From: Anaerolineaceae bacterium
GTDB lineage: Bacteria > Chloroflexota > Anaerolineae > Promineifilales > Promineifilaceae
DNA length: 64,000 nucleotides
Direction: 5' to 3'
Assembly (NCBI GenBank): GCA_002699125.1
Contig: PABI01000067.1
Location: forward strand, 90,666-154,665
In this document: one piece after another, positions 26,180 through 35,768 of the stretch
Numbering within the stretch: the first letter of the stretch is position 1
How the letters are laid out: each line of letters begins with the position of its first letter
Translations under genes and position numbers: made by a program
Notes under the pieces: model-generated
Databases searched by the model: none
What the model saw: only the letters and a program-made list of their open reading frames with translations
Told to the model about the DNA's origin: nothing

Positions 26180-27196
26180 ATGACGAGAATCACCCTGAAA
26201 GACGTAGCTGCCCGCGCTGGTGTTAGCTACCAGACAGTTTCCAAGGTCCTCAACAAACAGGCCTCTGTGACGGCCGAAACCGAAGAGCGCATTTGGGAGG
26301 CCATTCGTGAGCTGGGCTACCGGCCCAACGTCAGCGCCCGCAATTTGCGCACCCAGTCGAGCAACCTCATTGGCTATGGCTGGCAGCGCAGTGAAAACGA
26401 CGCCCCACGTCCAATCCTGGATCAGTTTCTTTACAGCGCCATCCAGTGTGCCGAAGACGAGGGATACCACATGCTGGCTTTCCTCAGTGGGGAAGACAAT
26501 GAGAGTACGCTGGGTCTCTACCGGGACATTTATGCCCGGCGGCAGGTGGAAGGGTTTATTTTGGCCGACACCAATGAAGATGATCCGCGTATTGCGATGC
26601 TCATCAATGAAGGGATACCCTTTGCCAGCTTTGGCCGTACCAGTGACGATTGGAACTTTTGCTGGGCGGATGTAGACGGCCGTTCCGGCATGCGCCAGAT
26701 TGTGACGCACCTGCAAGCGCGCGGGCATGAAAAAATTGCCCTCATTACCTGGCCGGAGGGCTCACGAGCCGGTGGCGAGCGGGAGAGCGGCTATTTTGAA
26801 CAGATGGCGCAGGCCGGTCTGCCCATTGCCGCTGAGTGGGTGCGGCGCGGCGAGCACGCGGTTAATCAAGGGTATCAGTTGATGAACGGATTATTGGGCT
26901 TACCGGAGCGCGATCGACCAACGGCCGTTGCTTGCGTCAGCGATGAACTGGCCATTGGAGCCATGAATGCAGCCCTGGCCCAGGGACTGGTTGTGGGCCA
27001 GGACATGGCCGTGACCGGCTACGACAATGTGCCCATGTCTGAATTTCTGTTCCCTCCGCTTACCACGGTGAAGCAGCCAATCCAAGAAGCAGGCAAGGCT
27101 GTTATTGATCTATTGCTGCGGCAAATTAACGGTGATCCCATTCCGCAGAAAAACATTTTGCTTGAACCAGAACTAATTATCCGCCAATCCAGTTAA
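26180..27196 (+). CDS. LacI-family transcriptional repressor
   Basis: 338 residues from ATG 26180, which places the canonical LacI start ITLKDVAARAGVSYQTVSKVLN at the N-terminus; a longer frame exists upstream but would run through the operators. The hinge (NVSARNLRTQ) and a periplasmic-binding-protein-like effector domain follow. It is the first gene of the operon with the GH65 phosphorylase fusion and ABC transporter, so it probably senses an alpha-glucoside or its phosphate. Confidence 0.94.
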   Translation: MTRITLKDVAARAGVSYQTVSKVLNKQASVTAETEERIWEAIRELGYRPNVSARNLRTQSSNLIGYGWQRSENDAPRPILDQFLYSAIQCAEDEGYHMLAFLSGEDNESTLGLYRDIYARRQVEGFILADTNEDDPRIAMLINEGIPFASFGRTSDDWNFCWADVDGRSGMRQIVTHLQARGHEKIALITWPEGSRAGGERESGYFEQMAQAGLPIAAEWVRRGEHAVNQGYQLMNGLLGLPERDRPTAVACVSDELAIGAMNAALAQGLVVGQDMAVTGYDNVPMSEFLFPPLTTVKQPIQEAGKAVIDLLLRQINGDPIPQKNILLEPELIIRQSS

Positions 27197-27212
27197 TTTT
27201 TAGGAAGGTGTC

Positions 27213-30071
27213 ATGCCCCAGCTCAAAGCCGTCATTTTTGATCTGGACGGTGTCCTAACCGACACTGCTGAATATCACTACCTCGCCTGGAAGCGCCTGG
27301 CCGATGAAGAGAGTCTGCCTTTCAGCCGTGCCGATAACGAAAAATTGCGCGGTGTCTCCCGCCGCGAGTCGCTCCTGCTCATTTTGGGCGAGAAGCAGGT
27401 TAAAGAACAAAAGCTGCAAGAAATGATGCAGCGTAAAAATGCGGTTTATCGCCAGATGCTGGAGAAGGTGTCGCCCGGTGACTTGCTGCCGGGTGCAGCA
27501 TCGCTGCTAAATACTCTGGATGATGCTGGCATCCCTTATGCCCTGGCTTCAGCCAGCAAAAATGCGCCTGATGTGATACACCGTTTGGGGATTGCCAATC
27601 GATTTACCGCTACTGCCGATGGCAGCAGCGTGCCGCGGCAGAAGCCGGCCCCGGACCTGTTTCGTTACGCGGCGGCCCAACTGGGCATTCCGCCGGCTAA
27701 CTGCCTGGTTGTGGAGGATGCAGAGGCTGGTGTAGCGGCAGCTCTTGCCGCGGGCATGGCCGTGCTGGCCATTGGTCCTGAGGCGCGTTTTGCCAGGTTG
27801 GTAGGCGCTCATGATCGCGTTTCGAACCGCGCGGACTTGCAAGGCCTGACCGTGGCTACATTGGAGGCCATTGCCAGAGATGATGAAACCTGGGTGGTGC
27901 GACAGCCGCACTTTACGGCCGATTCTCAGCACCATATGGAAACCATTTTTACAATTGGTAACGGCGCTTTTGCCACGCGTGGCAGCCTGGAAGAGCATTA
28001 TCCTGGCGACCATGCGCTTACGTTGGCCCACGGCATTTTCGACGACATGCCTGTCTCTTTTACTGAATTGGTCAATCTGCCGGAGTGGCTGGATATCGAA
28101 CTGCTTGTGGATGGTCACCGTTTTTGCCTGGATCAAGGCAAAGTTCAGCAGTTTCGGCGCACGCTGAACCTGAAGCAGGCTATTCTGCGGCGTGATTTAC
28201 GCTGGGAAGCGCCTAACGGCATTTGTCTTGATCTCAGCTTTGAGCGGTTTATCAGCTACAGCCAGACACAGCTGGCCGGGCTGCGGGTTTTGGTAACGGC
28301 CGTAAACCAACCCTGCACGGTTCAACTCTATACCGGTATCAATAGCCACGTGGCTAACGGTGATTTGCTGCACTGGGAGCAGTTGGATCAGGGAGAGGAA
28401 GCGGATGGGGTGGTGTGGTGGAACGGCCGTACCCGCCATACGCAAATTGAACTAGGTATGGCTGCTGCTCTGTCCACCTCAGTCGGTAATTTCATCACTT
28501 GCCAAAACTGTCCCGGACATCCACGCCTTGCCGTGACACACCAGCTTGAACCAGCCCAAACCTTGCAAATTGATAAAGTTGTCGCCGTCACCAACAGCCG
28601 GGAACGGGTAGCCGATGCGGCCGACGTTGTGCCTCGCGCCCTAGCCGCCTGCCGCGCTGGAGAGTACGAAACGCTGCGCCGCGCTCATCAGAACGCGTGG
28701 CAGCAGGTCTGGCAAGATTGTGATGTGATCATCGAAGGAGATGATGAAGCCCAACTGGCGACACGCTTTAATCTTTTCCAGCTTCTTGTGGCGGCTCCGC
28801 AGCACGACGACCGCGTGAGCATTGGCGCTAAAACGCTGAGCGGCCTGGGCTATCGCGGCCACGTCTTTTGGGATACCGAAATCTTCATCTTGCCGTTTTT
28901 CATTTTTACCCAGCCTTCGTTAGCCAAAAACATGCTCATGTATCGCTACCACACGTTGGCCGGTGCGCGGCAAAAAGCGGCCCAGAATGGCTATGACGGT
29001 GCCCAATACGCCTGGGAAAGCGCCCTCACCGGCGAAGAGGTAACCCCCACCTGGGTACCCAATTTAACGGATCGTAGGCAGCTTGTGCGCATTTGGACCG
29101 GTGACATTCAAATTCACATCTCGGCTGACATTGCCTACGCTATCATGCAATATTGGAGCGTTACCGGCGATGATGAGTTTATGCGTGATTATGGCGCGGA
29201 AATGATTCTGGACACGGCCCGGTTTTGGGCCAGCCGGGCCGAGCGGGAGGTGACGGGAAATGGCCACCAATACGCCTTCCGCAATGTCATCGGGCCGGAT
29301 GAATACCATGACCATGTGGATAACAACAGCTACACCAACTATGTGGCCCGCTGGCATCTGCAAACAGCTTTGGAAGTTGTTGACTGGTTAGAACAGAATT
29401 ATCCAGATGAGGCGGAGGAGCTAACTATAGAGTTGCAGCTGACTGAGGCGGATTACGGCCGTTGGCAAGACATCATCGACAATATTGTCTTCAACTACGA
29501 CGAAACGTCTGGCCTCATTGAGCAGTTTGAAGGCTTTTTTGAGCTGGAGGAAGTGTCACCAGAATTTATCGCCCAGGCCGATAAATCCCTTCAAATTATT
29601 TTTGGCATTGATGGAGCGAACGAACGTCAGATCTTGAAACAGGCTGACGTTATCATGTTGCTTTGCCTTTTTCGCGACAGGTTTGACCAAAAAACGTGGC
29701 AAAAAAATTGGGGAACCTACATGCCCAAGACCGACCACGTTTACGGTTCATCCCTTGGACCAAGTTTTCATGCCTGGGCCGCCTGCGAAATGGAACTGCC
29801 AGAAGAAGCGTATGAACACTTTATGCTGGCCGCCCGAGCCGATTTGCGTAACCCGCGCGGCAATGCCGGCGATGGTATCCATGCCGCTTCTGCCGGTGGC
29901 GTCTGGCAGGCCCTGGCTTTTGGCTTTGCCGGATTGCGCTTAACGGAAGATGGTTACACGCTGAATCCGCGCCTGCCATCACACTGGCGGCGATTATCGT
30001 TTGACTTTTACCTACGAGGAAAAAAACACACAGTTGATATTCATAACGATCAAAGTTTGGCAAGGAGGTGA
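27213..30071 (+). CDS. Fused beta-phosphoglucomutase / GH65 disaccharide phosphorylase
   Basis: 952 residues. Residues 1-220 are a HAD-type beta-phosphoglucomutase: FDLDGVLTDTAEYHYLAW with D10 and D12, then LASASKNAPD and VVEDAEAGVAAA. Residues 235-952 are a GH65 phosphorylase with GPDEYHDHVDNNSYTNY, placing the general acid at E697. GH65 enzymes split trehalose, maltose, kojibiose or nigerose with phosphate into glucose and beta-glucose-1-phosphate, which the fused mutase would turn into glucose-6-phosphate. The exact disaccharide cannot be told. An ATP-sparing one-protein route fits the ABC importer encoded downstream. Confidence 0.92.
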   Translation: MPQLKAVIFDLDGVLTDTAEYHYLAWKRLADEESLPFSRADNEKLRGVSRRESLLLILGEKQVKEQKLQEMMQRKNAVYRQMLEKVSPGDLLPGAASLLNTLDDAGIPYALASASKNAPDVIHRLGIANRFTATADGSSVPRQKPAPDLFRYAAAQLGIPPANCLVVEDAEAGVAAALAAGMAVLAIGPEARFARLVGAHDRVSNRADLQGLTVATLEAIARDDETWVVRQPHFTADSQHHMETIFTIGNGAFATRGSLEEHYPGDHALTLAHGIFDDMPVSFTELVNLPEWLDIELLVDGHRFCLDQGKVQQFRRTLNLKQAILRRDLRWEAPNGICLDLSFERFISYSQTQLAGLRVLVTAVNQPCTVQLYTGINSHVANGDLLHWEQLDQGEEADGVVWWNGRTRHTQIELGMAAALSTSVGNFITCQNCPGHPRLAVTHQLEPAQTLQIDKVVAVTNSRERVADAADVVPRALAACRAGEYETLRRAHQNAWQQVWQDCDVIIEGDDEAQLATRFNLFQLLVAAPQHDDRVSIGAKTLSGLGYRGHVFWDTEIFILPFFIFTQPSLAKNMLMYRYHTLAGARQKAAQNGYDGAQYAWESALTGEEVTPTWVPNLTDRRQLVRIWTGDIQIHISADIAYAIMQYWSVTGDDEFMRDYGAEMILDTARFWASRAEREVTGNGHQYAFRNVIGPDEYHDHVDNNSYTNYVARWHLQTALEVVDWLEQNYPDEAEELTIELQLTEADYGRWQDIIDNIVFNYDETSGLIEQFEGFFELEEVSPEFIAQADKSLQIIFGIDGANERQILKQADVIMLLCLFRDRFDQKTWQKNWGTYMPKTDHVYGSSLGPSFHAWAACEMELPEEAYEHFMLAARADLRNPRGNAGDGIHAASAGGVWQALAFGFAGLRLTEDGYTLNPRLPSHWRRLSFDFYLRGKKHTVDIHNDQSLARR

Positions 30072-30156
30072 GGCCTATTTTTAGTGGTAAGCATTTGACT
30101 GACACAATGAAAAAGATTGTCTTAAACACCTTTTGTAAAAGAGGAGAAAACAAAAA

Positions 30157-31503
30157 ATGTTAAAGAAATTGACGCTATTTATGAGCCTGCTCCTTGTTCT
30201 CAGCCTGGCAATTGCAGCCTGCGGCGGTGAGACGTCTGATGCGGAACCAGAGGCACCTTTGTCTGAAGAGGCACAGCAAGATGTTGCTGAAGCCGAAGAA
30301 GACGTTACGGAAGAAGAAATGGAAGAAGTGGCCGGCGAAGAAGCAATGTCCGGCGATGTGGTTGAACTACAGTTAATGGGTTGGGCCAGCTCCGATGCCG
30401 AAAATACCCGCCTGCAAGCTGTGGTAGACAGCTTCAATGATTCCCAAGAAAACATTCACGTGAATCTGAATCTGGTGCCTGATTATGACACCAAATTACA
30501 AACAAGTCTGGCAGGTGGCAGCCCACCAGACGTGTTTTATGTAGACAGCTTCAAGTTACCAGACCTGGTAGCGGCAGGGGCAATAGAGCCAGCGGAACAA
30601 CAATTGGAGAATGCCGATGACTTCTACAGCAGCCTGCGAGATGCATTTACCATTGATGGCACTTTTTACTGTCCACCTAAGGATTTTAGCACGCTGGCGC
30701 TTCAATACAACACCGATTTGTTTGACGCCGCCGGTTTAGACTATCCCACGGCCGATTGGACCTGGGAAGATCTGCGCAGTGCCGCCGAACAGCTTTCTAA
30801 TCCTGACGAAGGGATTTATGGCATGGTTATCAATCCAGACTTTGCCCGCTGGATCGCCTTCCTTTACCAGGCGGATGGCAGCGTCACCAACGAAGATTTC
30901 ACCGAAATGACGATCAATAGTCCTGAAGCGCTTGAGGCACTTGAGTTCTACATCGGGATGGTGGATGACGGTCTGGCTAACCAACCGTCAGAGCTGGACA
31001 GCGGCTGGAATGGTGAAGCATTTGGCAAGGGCCGTGCTGCCATGTCTATGGAAGGCAACTGGATCATATCGTTCCTGGCCGATCAATTCCCCGATTTGAA
31101 CTATGGCGTAACGCAGCTGCCGGCCGGCCCAGGTGGTGAAGCCACAATGGCTTTTACCGTGTGTTACGCGGTGCCGACAGGCATTGATGCAGAACAGCAG
31201 GCAGCGGCTTTTGAGCTGGTTAACTTCCTTACTGGTTCTGACGGCATGAAGCAGTGGACCGATCTGGGCCTGGCCATGCCCACGCGTGAAAGTTTGCGCG
31301 AAGGCTGGTTAGCCCAGTTCCCGGAATTGCAGCCATTTTTAGATGGTGCGGAATATGCTCATCCGTGGCAGTTCCGTCCGGGCTTTCAAGATGTGCTAGA
31401 CACGATTAATGATGGCTTGCAGCAGGCTTTTGCCGGCACTGCTCTGCCGGAGACCGTATTGGAAAATGCGCAGGAGGTTGGTGAAGAGGTTTTGGCTCGC
31501 TAG
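30157..31503 (+). CDS. Sugar ABC transporter substrate-binding lipoprotein
   Basis: 448 residues. The lipoprotein signal [12 protein letters not shown] places the lipidated cysteine at C22, followed by a highly acidic spacer to about residue 68. The rest is a family-1 sugar-binding fold: [29 protein letters not shown], and [19 protein letters not shown] precedes the ATG. The gene has no ACGGCCGT copy, unlike its neighbours. A hairpin separates it from the permease genes, as is common where the binding protein is made in excess. Confidence 0.94.
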   Translation: MLKKLTLFMSLLLVLSLAIAACGGETSDAEPEAPLSEEAQQDVAEAEEDVTEEEMEEVAGEEAMSGDVVELQLMGWASSDAENTRLQAVVDSFNDSQENIHVNLNLVPDYDTKLQTSLAGGSPPDVFYVDSFKLPDLVAAGAIEPAEQQLENADDFYSSLRDAFTIDGTFYCPPKDFSTLALQYNTDLFDAAGLDYPTADWTWEDLRSAAEQLSNPDEGIYGMVINPDFARWIAFLYQADGSVTNEDFTEMTINSPEALEALEFYIGMVDDGLANQPSELDSGWNGEAFGKGRAAMSMEGNWIISFLADQFPDLNYGVTQLPAGPGGEATMAFTVCYAVPTGIDAEQQAAAFELVNFLTGSDGMKQWTDLGLAMPTRESLREGWLAQFPELQPFLDGAEYAHPWQFRPGFQDVLDTINDGLQQAFAGTALPETVLENAQEVGEEVLAR

Positions 31504-31531
31504 CCAATGTAGGAAAGGAAATGAGAACGTG

Positions 31532-31562
31532 CCCTCCCGGCGGTGTGAAGCTGCCGGGAGGG
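31532..31562 (+). promoter_or_regulatory. Intercistronic hairpin between binding protein and permease genes
   Basis: Perfect 10-bp GC-rich arms CCCTCCCGGC (31532-31541) and GCCGGGAGGG (31553-31562) with an 11-nt loop and no U-tract. The position, directly after the binding-protein gene, fits an RNA-stabilising or partial-termination element that raises binding-protein over permease expression. Confidence 0.65.
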
Positions 31563-31578
31563 TGGTAGGAGGTTCATT

Positions 31579-32613
31579 ATGGCGACGGGAATTAAGGAGC
31601 AGGATCGGCAGGATGCAGTGGCTGGCTGGCTATTTATGTCGCCGGCACTGATCATCTTTTTTATCTTTTTGTTTATTCCTATTGTTTTTGCCGTCTATTT
31701 TAGCTTTACAGATTGGAATGGGATTAGCCCGCCAGGGGAGGCGAACCTGGTGGGGTTTGAGAATTACCGGGTGGTTCTTTTTGAGGATGGCATTCGGCAG
31801 TCCGATTTTTTTAAGGCGCTGAAAAATACGACTTATTTTGCTCTGGGTGTGGTACCGGCGCAGACGATTTTGGCGTTGGTGTTGGCTGTGGTGGTCAACC
31901 AACAATTGTTGAGGTTCAAGAACTTTTTCCGAACGGCGTATTACTTTCCTTCAATTACGTCATCTGTAGCGATTAGCCTGATTTTTTTGTTTCTTTACCA
32001 GAAAAGTGGGCTCATAAACAATATTTTGAGTTCCCTGACATTTGGTAATTGGGAACCATTGGCCTGGATGTCTGATCCCCGTGGAGTTTTTCATATCATC
32101 CTGGAGAGCGTGGGAATTACTTTACGCGACGGTCCTGAATTTTTGCGCAGCGAGGTGCTGGGCCTGACGGTATGGGATTGGGTCAGTGGCCCAAGCGTGG
32201 CTTTGGCGGCGATTATGATCATGAATACGTGGACCACCATTGGCACGATGATGATCATTTTTTTGGCGGCGCTCCAGGACATTCCGGGGCAGGTGTATGA
32301 AGCGGCGCAAATTGATGGTGCGACGGCGTGGCCGACCTTTGCCAGAATTACGGTGCCGCTGTTACGGCCGTCTATCTTCTTTGTCGTTACGTTAGGTTTG
32401 ATTGGCACTTACCAAGTGTTTGACCAAATATTTGTCATGAGCAGCGGGGGTCCGGCTAAAACGACGTTGACCATGGCCTGGATGGTATACCGCAACGGTT
32501 TTCGCAACAGCGAAATGGGGTTGGGGGCGGCGATTGCCATCCTGTTGTTCATCATCATCTTCAGCCTGACGTTGATTCAGCGCCGCATTACCGGCAGCGA
32601 AGCCGCTAGTTAA
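31579..32613 (+). CDS. Sugar ABC transporter permease (MalF-like)
   Basis: 344 residues with six or more membrane helices and the EAA loop [20 protein letters not shown] that contacts the ATPase. It is preceded by AGGAGG and followed 12 bp later by the second permease. No ATPase gene is present in the operon; a shared MsmK/MalK-type ATPase is presumably encoded elsewhere. Confidence 0.94.
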   Translation: MATGIKEQDRQDAVAGWLFMSPALIIFFIFLFIPIVFAVYFSFTDWNGISPPGEANLVGFENYRVVLFEDGIRQSDFFKALKNTTYFALGVVPAQTILALVLAVVVNQQLLRFKNFFRTAYYFPSITSSVAISLIFLFLYQKSGLINNILSSLTFGNWEPLAWMSDPRGVFHIILESVGITLRDGPEFLRSEVLGLTVWDWVSGPSVALAAIMIMNTWTTIGTMMIIFLAALQDIPGQVYEAAQIDGATAWPTFARITVPLLRPSIFFVVTLGLIGTYQVFDQIFVMSSGGPAKTTLTMAWMVYRNGFRNSEMGLGAAIAILLFIIIFSLTLIQRRITGSEAAS

Positions 32614-32625
32614 AGGAGAGTTTGT

Positions 32626-33507
32626 ATGACAACGGCCGTTTCCAAAACCAACACAGTCACGGCAAAAGAAAGCGTAAGCGTATGGCAGACGGTGCGCCTT
32701 GTGCTTTCCTATGGCGTGCTGTTCTTGCTGGCCCTTTCATTTTTCTATCCATTTCTGTTGGCCATTGGCACCAGCTTTAAACCATTGCCGGAAATTGCCC
32801 AGGACCCGGTGAGCTTGATTCCTCAGACATTTTCGTTGGAAGGCTACCAACGAATGCAGGGGTTAAATGTCGGGCGCTGGATGTTTAACAGTGCGTTTGT
32901 GTCTGTTGCCATAACCCTGGGCAACGTGATTTTTGCCAGCATGGCCGGCTACGCCCTGGCACGGATTAAGTTTCCGGGTCGAAACGCCCTCTTCCTCTCC
33001 ATTCTGGGCACCATGATGATTCCCGGTATTGTGCTGCTTATTCCCATGTTTATTGTGCTGAAGCAGTTTGGCTTTATCGATTCGTATGCCGGTTTAATTA
33101 TTCCCAAGCTGGCTACCGCCTTTGGCGTGTTTTTGATGAAGCAGTTCTTTGAATCAATTCCGGGCGAGATTGAAGAAGCGGCCCGCATTGACGGTGCCAG
33201 CCGCTTGCAGATGTTTTTCCGCGTGGTGCTGCCGATGGCCCGCCCGGCACTGGTGGCTCTGGTGATCTTCAGCTTCCAGGGTGCCTGGAATGATTTTATG
33301 TTCCCCTTGATTGTGATCAGCGTGAACCAGGATTTATACACGCTGCCGCTGGGTTTGGCTGTTTTGCGCGGCGGTATGGGTGAGAATTTGCAGTGGAACG
33401 CAATTCTAGCTGGTTCATTGGTAACCACGCTGCCGATGGCGCTGCTGTTTGTCTTCTTTCAGAGATACTTTATCGAAGGAATTAGTTACAGTGGCCTCAA
33501 GGGATAA
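32626..33507 (+). CDS. Sugar ABC transporter permease (MalG-like)
   Basis: 293 residues with six predicted membrane helices and the EAA loop [20 protein letters not shown]. It pairs with the upstream permease to form the membrane channel. An ACGGCCGT copy lies at the fifth residue region (MTTAVSK). It is followed 16 bp later by a DUF624-like gene. Confidence 0.94.
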   Translation: MTTAVSKTNTVTAKESVSVWQTVRLVLSYGVLFLLALSFFYPFLLAIGTSFKPLPEIAQDPVSLIPQTFSLEGYQRMQGLNVGRWMFNSAFVSVAITLGNVIFASMAGYALARIKFPGRNALFLSILGTMMIPGIVLLIPMFIVLKQFGFIDSYAGLIIPKLATAFGVFLMKQFFESIPGEIEEAARIDGASRLQMFFRVVLPMARPALVALVIFSFQGAWNDFMFPLIVISVNQDLYTLPLGLAVLRGGMGENLQWNAILAGSLVTTLPMALLFVFFQRYFIEGISYSGLKG

Positions 33508-33523
33508 GCGAAGCTGAGCGATT

Positions 33524-34138
33524 ATGATCAAGCCATTTCGTGTTTTCAAACGAGCCTTTAAGCTGTGGTGGGATGAATGGTTTCTTCTCACTGTGCTGCA
33601 CATTGGCTGGTTTCTGGCGCAGTTCCTGATCGTGACGGGGCCGCCGGCAACGGCCGTTCTCTATGCCATGGTCCGTCGCAGTATAGATGGTGATTATTGG
33701 GATCATCGGGAGGTGTGGGAGGCGCTGCGCCGGTTGTTTTGGCCAGCCTGGCGCTGGGCAGGCTTGAATCTTCTGGTTGGTGGTGTGGTGCTCTTTAACT
33801 TGTTGGTATTTCAAGACAACGCCGGGGGAATGTGGCCAATACTGCGGGTAGTCTGGAGCGTTGCGCTGGTGCTGTGGGCAAGTCTCAATCTTTTTTATTG
33901 GCCGTTTTGGCTGGCCCAAGCGGACAAGTCGATGCGAACAACCTATGCCAACTGCGGCCGTTTCCTATTGTTGAATGTGTGGCAGGCGCCGCTGCTCATT
34001 TTAGCTTGCCTGGTTCTGGCGGTTGTGAGCGTGTTAACCACGTTGCCGTTTACGCTGGCGCTGTTTGTCTGGCTAGCGCTGCTGGCCGAAACGGCCGTGC
34101 GGCAGTCACTTTCTACCATGTCGCCCGAACCGGGCTAA
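33524..34138 (+). CDS. DUF624/YesL-like membrane protein
   Basis: 204 residues with about five membrane helices; the start FRVFKRAFKLWWDEWFLLTVLHIGWF is like YesL/DUF624 proteins, which often accompany sugar ABC importers of this type. Their function is unknown. It ends the alpha-glucoside operon and faces the SDR fusion gene with only 8 bp between the stops. Confidence 0.7.
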   Translation: MIKPFRVFKRAFKLWWDEWFLLTVLHIGWFLAQFLIVTGPPATAVLYAMVRRSIDGDYWDHREVWEALRRLFWPAWRWAGLNLLVGGVVLFNLLVFQDNAGGMWPILRVVWSVALVLWASLNLFYWPFWLAQADKSMRTTYANCGRFLLLNVWQAPLLILACLVLAVVSVLTTLPFTLALFVWLALLAETAVRQSLSTMSPEPG

Positions 34139-34146
34139 GGCGTTTG

Positions 34147-35676
34147 TTACAGCTTCTCCAGAATTACTTTCTTCATGCCTTGTTCTAACAAGCCGGGGAG
34201 GAGATGCCCGGCTAAACCCATAAGTTTGTTTTGTCCGCCCGGGATCAGGCGTGACCTGTCTGCCTGCTCTGCGCGGAAGATGGCGGCGGCGAGGGCTTCG
34301 GGCGGCATACGGCCGTCTTCGCGGCTGTTGTCAGGGCTGTAGCGGCGGGCGTGGGCGGTGCGCGTGGGGCCAGGGAAAACGGTGAGGCTGTGGCCGCTGC
34401 GCCATGCGGCCTGCAAGCTCCGGGCATAGTTGGCCAAACCATCCTTGCTGGCTGCATACACTGCCGCGCCGGGGTAGCTGGCAAAATAAGATAGTGACGA
34501 CAAAAAGACAAAGCTGGCGTTTGATGTTAGCCAGTTGTGCTGAAACAGGTCCGCTGTGAGCCAGAGGGGCGCGTGCAAGTTTAACTTCAGCACGGCCAAC
34601 TGCGGTGCCAATGGAATTGTCTCAAATCGCCCCACAGCACTGATGCCGGCATTGTGAATGACGCAGTTGAACGGTGCAAAATCGGCCAGCTGGGGCAAGA
34701 TGGTTTCCAACGTGTTATGATGGCTCAGATCCCCCGAAATAAAACGGGCTTTGCCGCCGATTGCCGCGATTTGGGCCTGGGTTTCGGCTGCTTTGGCGGT
34801 ATCAATATCAATGCCAACGATGCGGAAGCCTGCTTGCGCATAGCGCAGCGCAAGCGCCCGGCCAATGCCATCGGCGGCACCGGTGATGAGACAGGCGGGG
34901 GTGGTACGCTGCTGGGTCGGATCACTGCTGAGTTGGGGAGTTTGTTTTTGCACGAAGGGATCAAGCAGGAAACGGCCGTTCCGCCCCGCACCACTCAACA
35001 ATTTGTTCCCCAGGCCGATGGTGGTGGACGGCCGTTTGCCGGCAATCGCCTTCATGATTTGGCTGGCAACTTTTTCCGCTGAGGGGAACTTTTCCCAATC
35101 TAGTTGTTGCCGCGTCAGGCCAATTTTTTTATGCATCCCGGTGCGCGTTGCCCCCGGGCGGATGGTCTGCACCGTGATTTTGCCCTGCCACTCCACGCGC
35201 AGGCTGCGGGCAAACCCTTCTAATGCTGCCTTGCTCGCTCCATACACGGCATATTCCGGAGTGGGAACGGCCGTGGCTACCGAACTGATAAACACAACTT
35301 GTCCCTGCCCATGATTAAGCCAGGGGAAAAGCCGGTGCGTCAGCCGAATTGGGCTGTGTAGATTCACGGTCAGCAGCTCATCAATTTGGTCCAGCGGTTG
35401 CTCCACGAGAGAGCCGAAGTAGCCGGTTCCGGCATTGTGGATGAGCAAATCGATCTGGTTAATCTGCTGCTGTTGCAGCCAGCTCGCAATTTTGTCGGTA
35501 GCATCTGGTTCGGAGAGGTCTGCCTGGCAGTACGTTTCCGGGGTAAAAAGAGGATCTGTATGTTGGGCAAACGGCCGTCGCCCGACCAGGATGAGGCGAT
35601 GATGTTTGGCATAGTATTGACGTGCTAACGCCAGACCAATGCCGTCGGTGGCTCCGGTGATGAGAATCGTCGCCAA
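34147..35676 (-). CDS. Tandem short-chain dehydrogenase fusion (SDR-SDR)
   Basis: 509 residues made of two complete SDR domains. The first (1-~250) has TGATDGIGLALA and the YxxxK pair in YGASKAALEGFARSL. The second (~262-509) has ITGAADGIGRALAL and YAASKDGLANYARSL. Both keep the Ser of the catalytic triad. The two are similar enough to suggest duplication and fusion, but substrates are unknown. The start is TTG at 35676, supported by AAGGAG 6 nt upstream. Two active sites in one chain might catalyse sequential or coupled redox steps. Confidence 0.88.
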   Translation of the reverse strand: MATILITGATDGIGLALARQYYAKHHRLILVGRRPFAQHTDPLFTPETYCQADLSEPDATDKIASWLQQQQINQIDLLIHNAGTGYFGSLVEQPLDQIDELLTVNLHSPIRLTHRLFPWLNHGQGQVVFISSVATAVPTPEYAVYGASKAALEGFARSLRVEWQGKITVQTIRPGATRTGMHKKIGLTRQQLDWEKFPSAEKVASQIMKAIAGKRPSTTIGLGNKLLSGAGRNGRFLLDPFVQKQTPQLSSDPTQQRTTPACLITGAADGIGRALALRYAQAGFRIVGIDIDTAKAAETQAQIAAIGGKARFISGDLSHHNTLETILPQLADFAPFNCVIHNAGISAVGRFETIPLAPQLAVLKLNLHAPLWLTADLFQHNWLTSNASFVFLSSLSYFASYPGAAVYAASKDGLANYARSLQAAWRSGHSLTVFPGPTRTAHARRYSPDNSREDGRMPPEALAAAIFRAEQADRSRLIPGGQNKLMGLAGHLLPGLLEQGMKKVILEKL

Positions 35677-35695
35677 TTGCTGCTCCTTACGTGGG

Positions 35696-35753
35696 AAAAC
35701 CTCCCGCAGGTTTTGTCTTGAATGAAGCTGTTGAACGGAGCCTGCGGGAGGTT
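35696..35753. repeat. Double-palindrome intergenic hairpin downstream of the S41 protease gene
   Basis: AACCTCCCGCAGG (35698-35710) and its exact complement CCTGCGGGAGGTT (35741-35753) flank a 30-nt spacer. The left arm is itself a hairpin: AAAACCT-CCCGC-AGGTTTT (35696-35714). It lies 16 bp beyond the stop of the S41 protease gene, so termination is likely. Confidence 0.7.
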
Positions 35754-35768
35754 AAAGTTTAGAGGAAT

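Noticed and set aside
30107..30163. 18-residue ORF overlapping the start of the sugar-binding gene, a possible leader peptide
   Set aside because: No ribosome site and no attenuator logic; the overlap with the SBP start is probably accidental.
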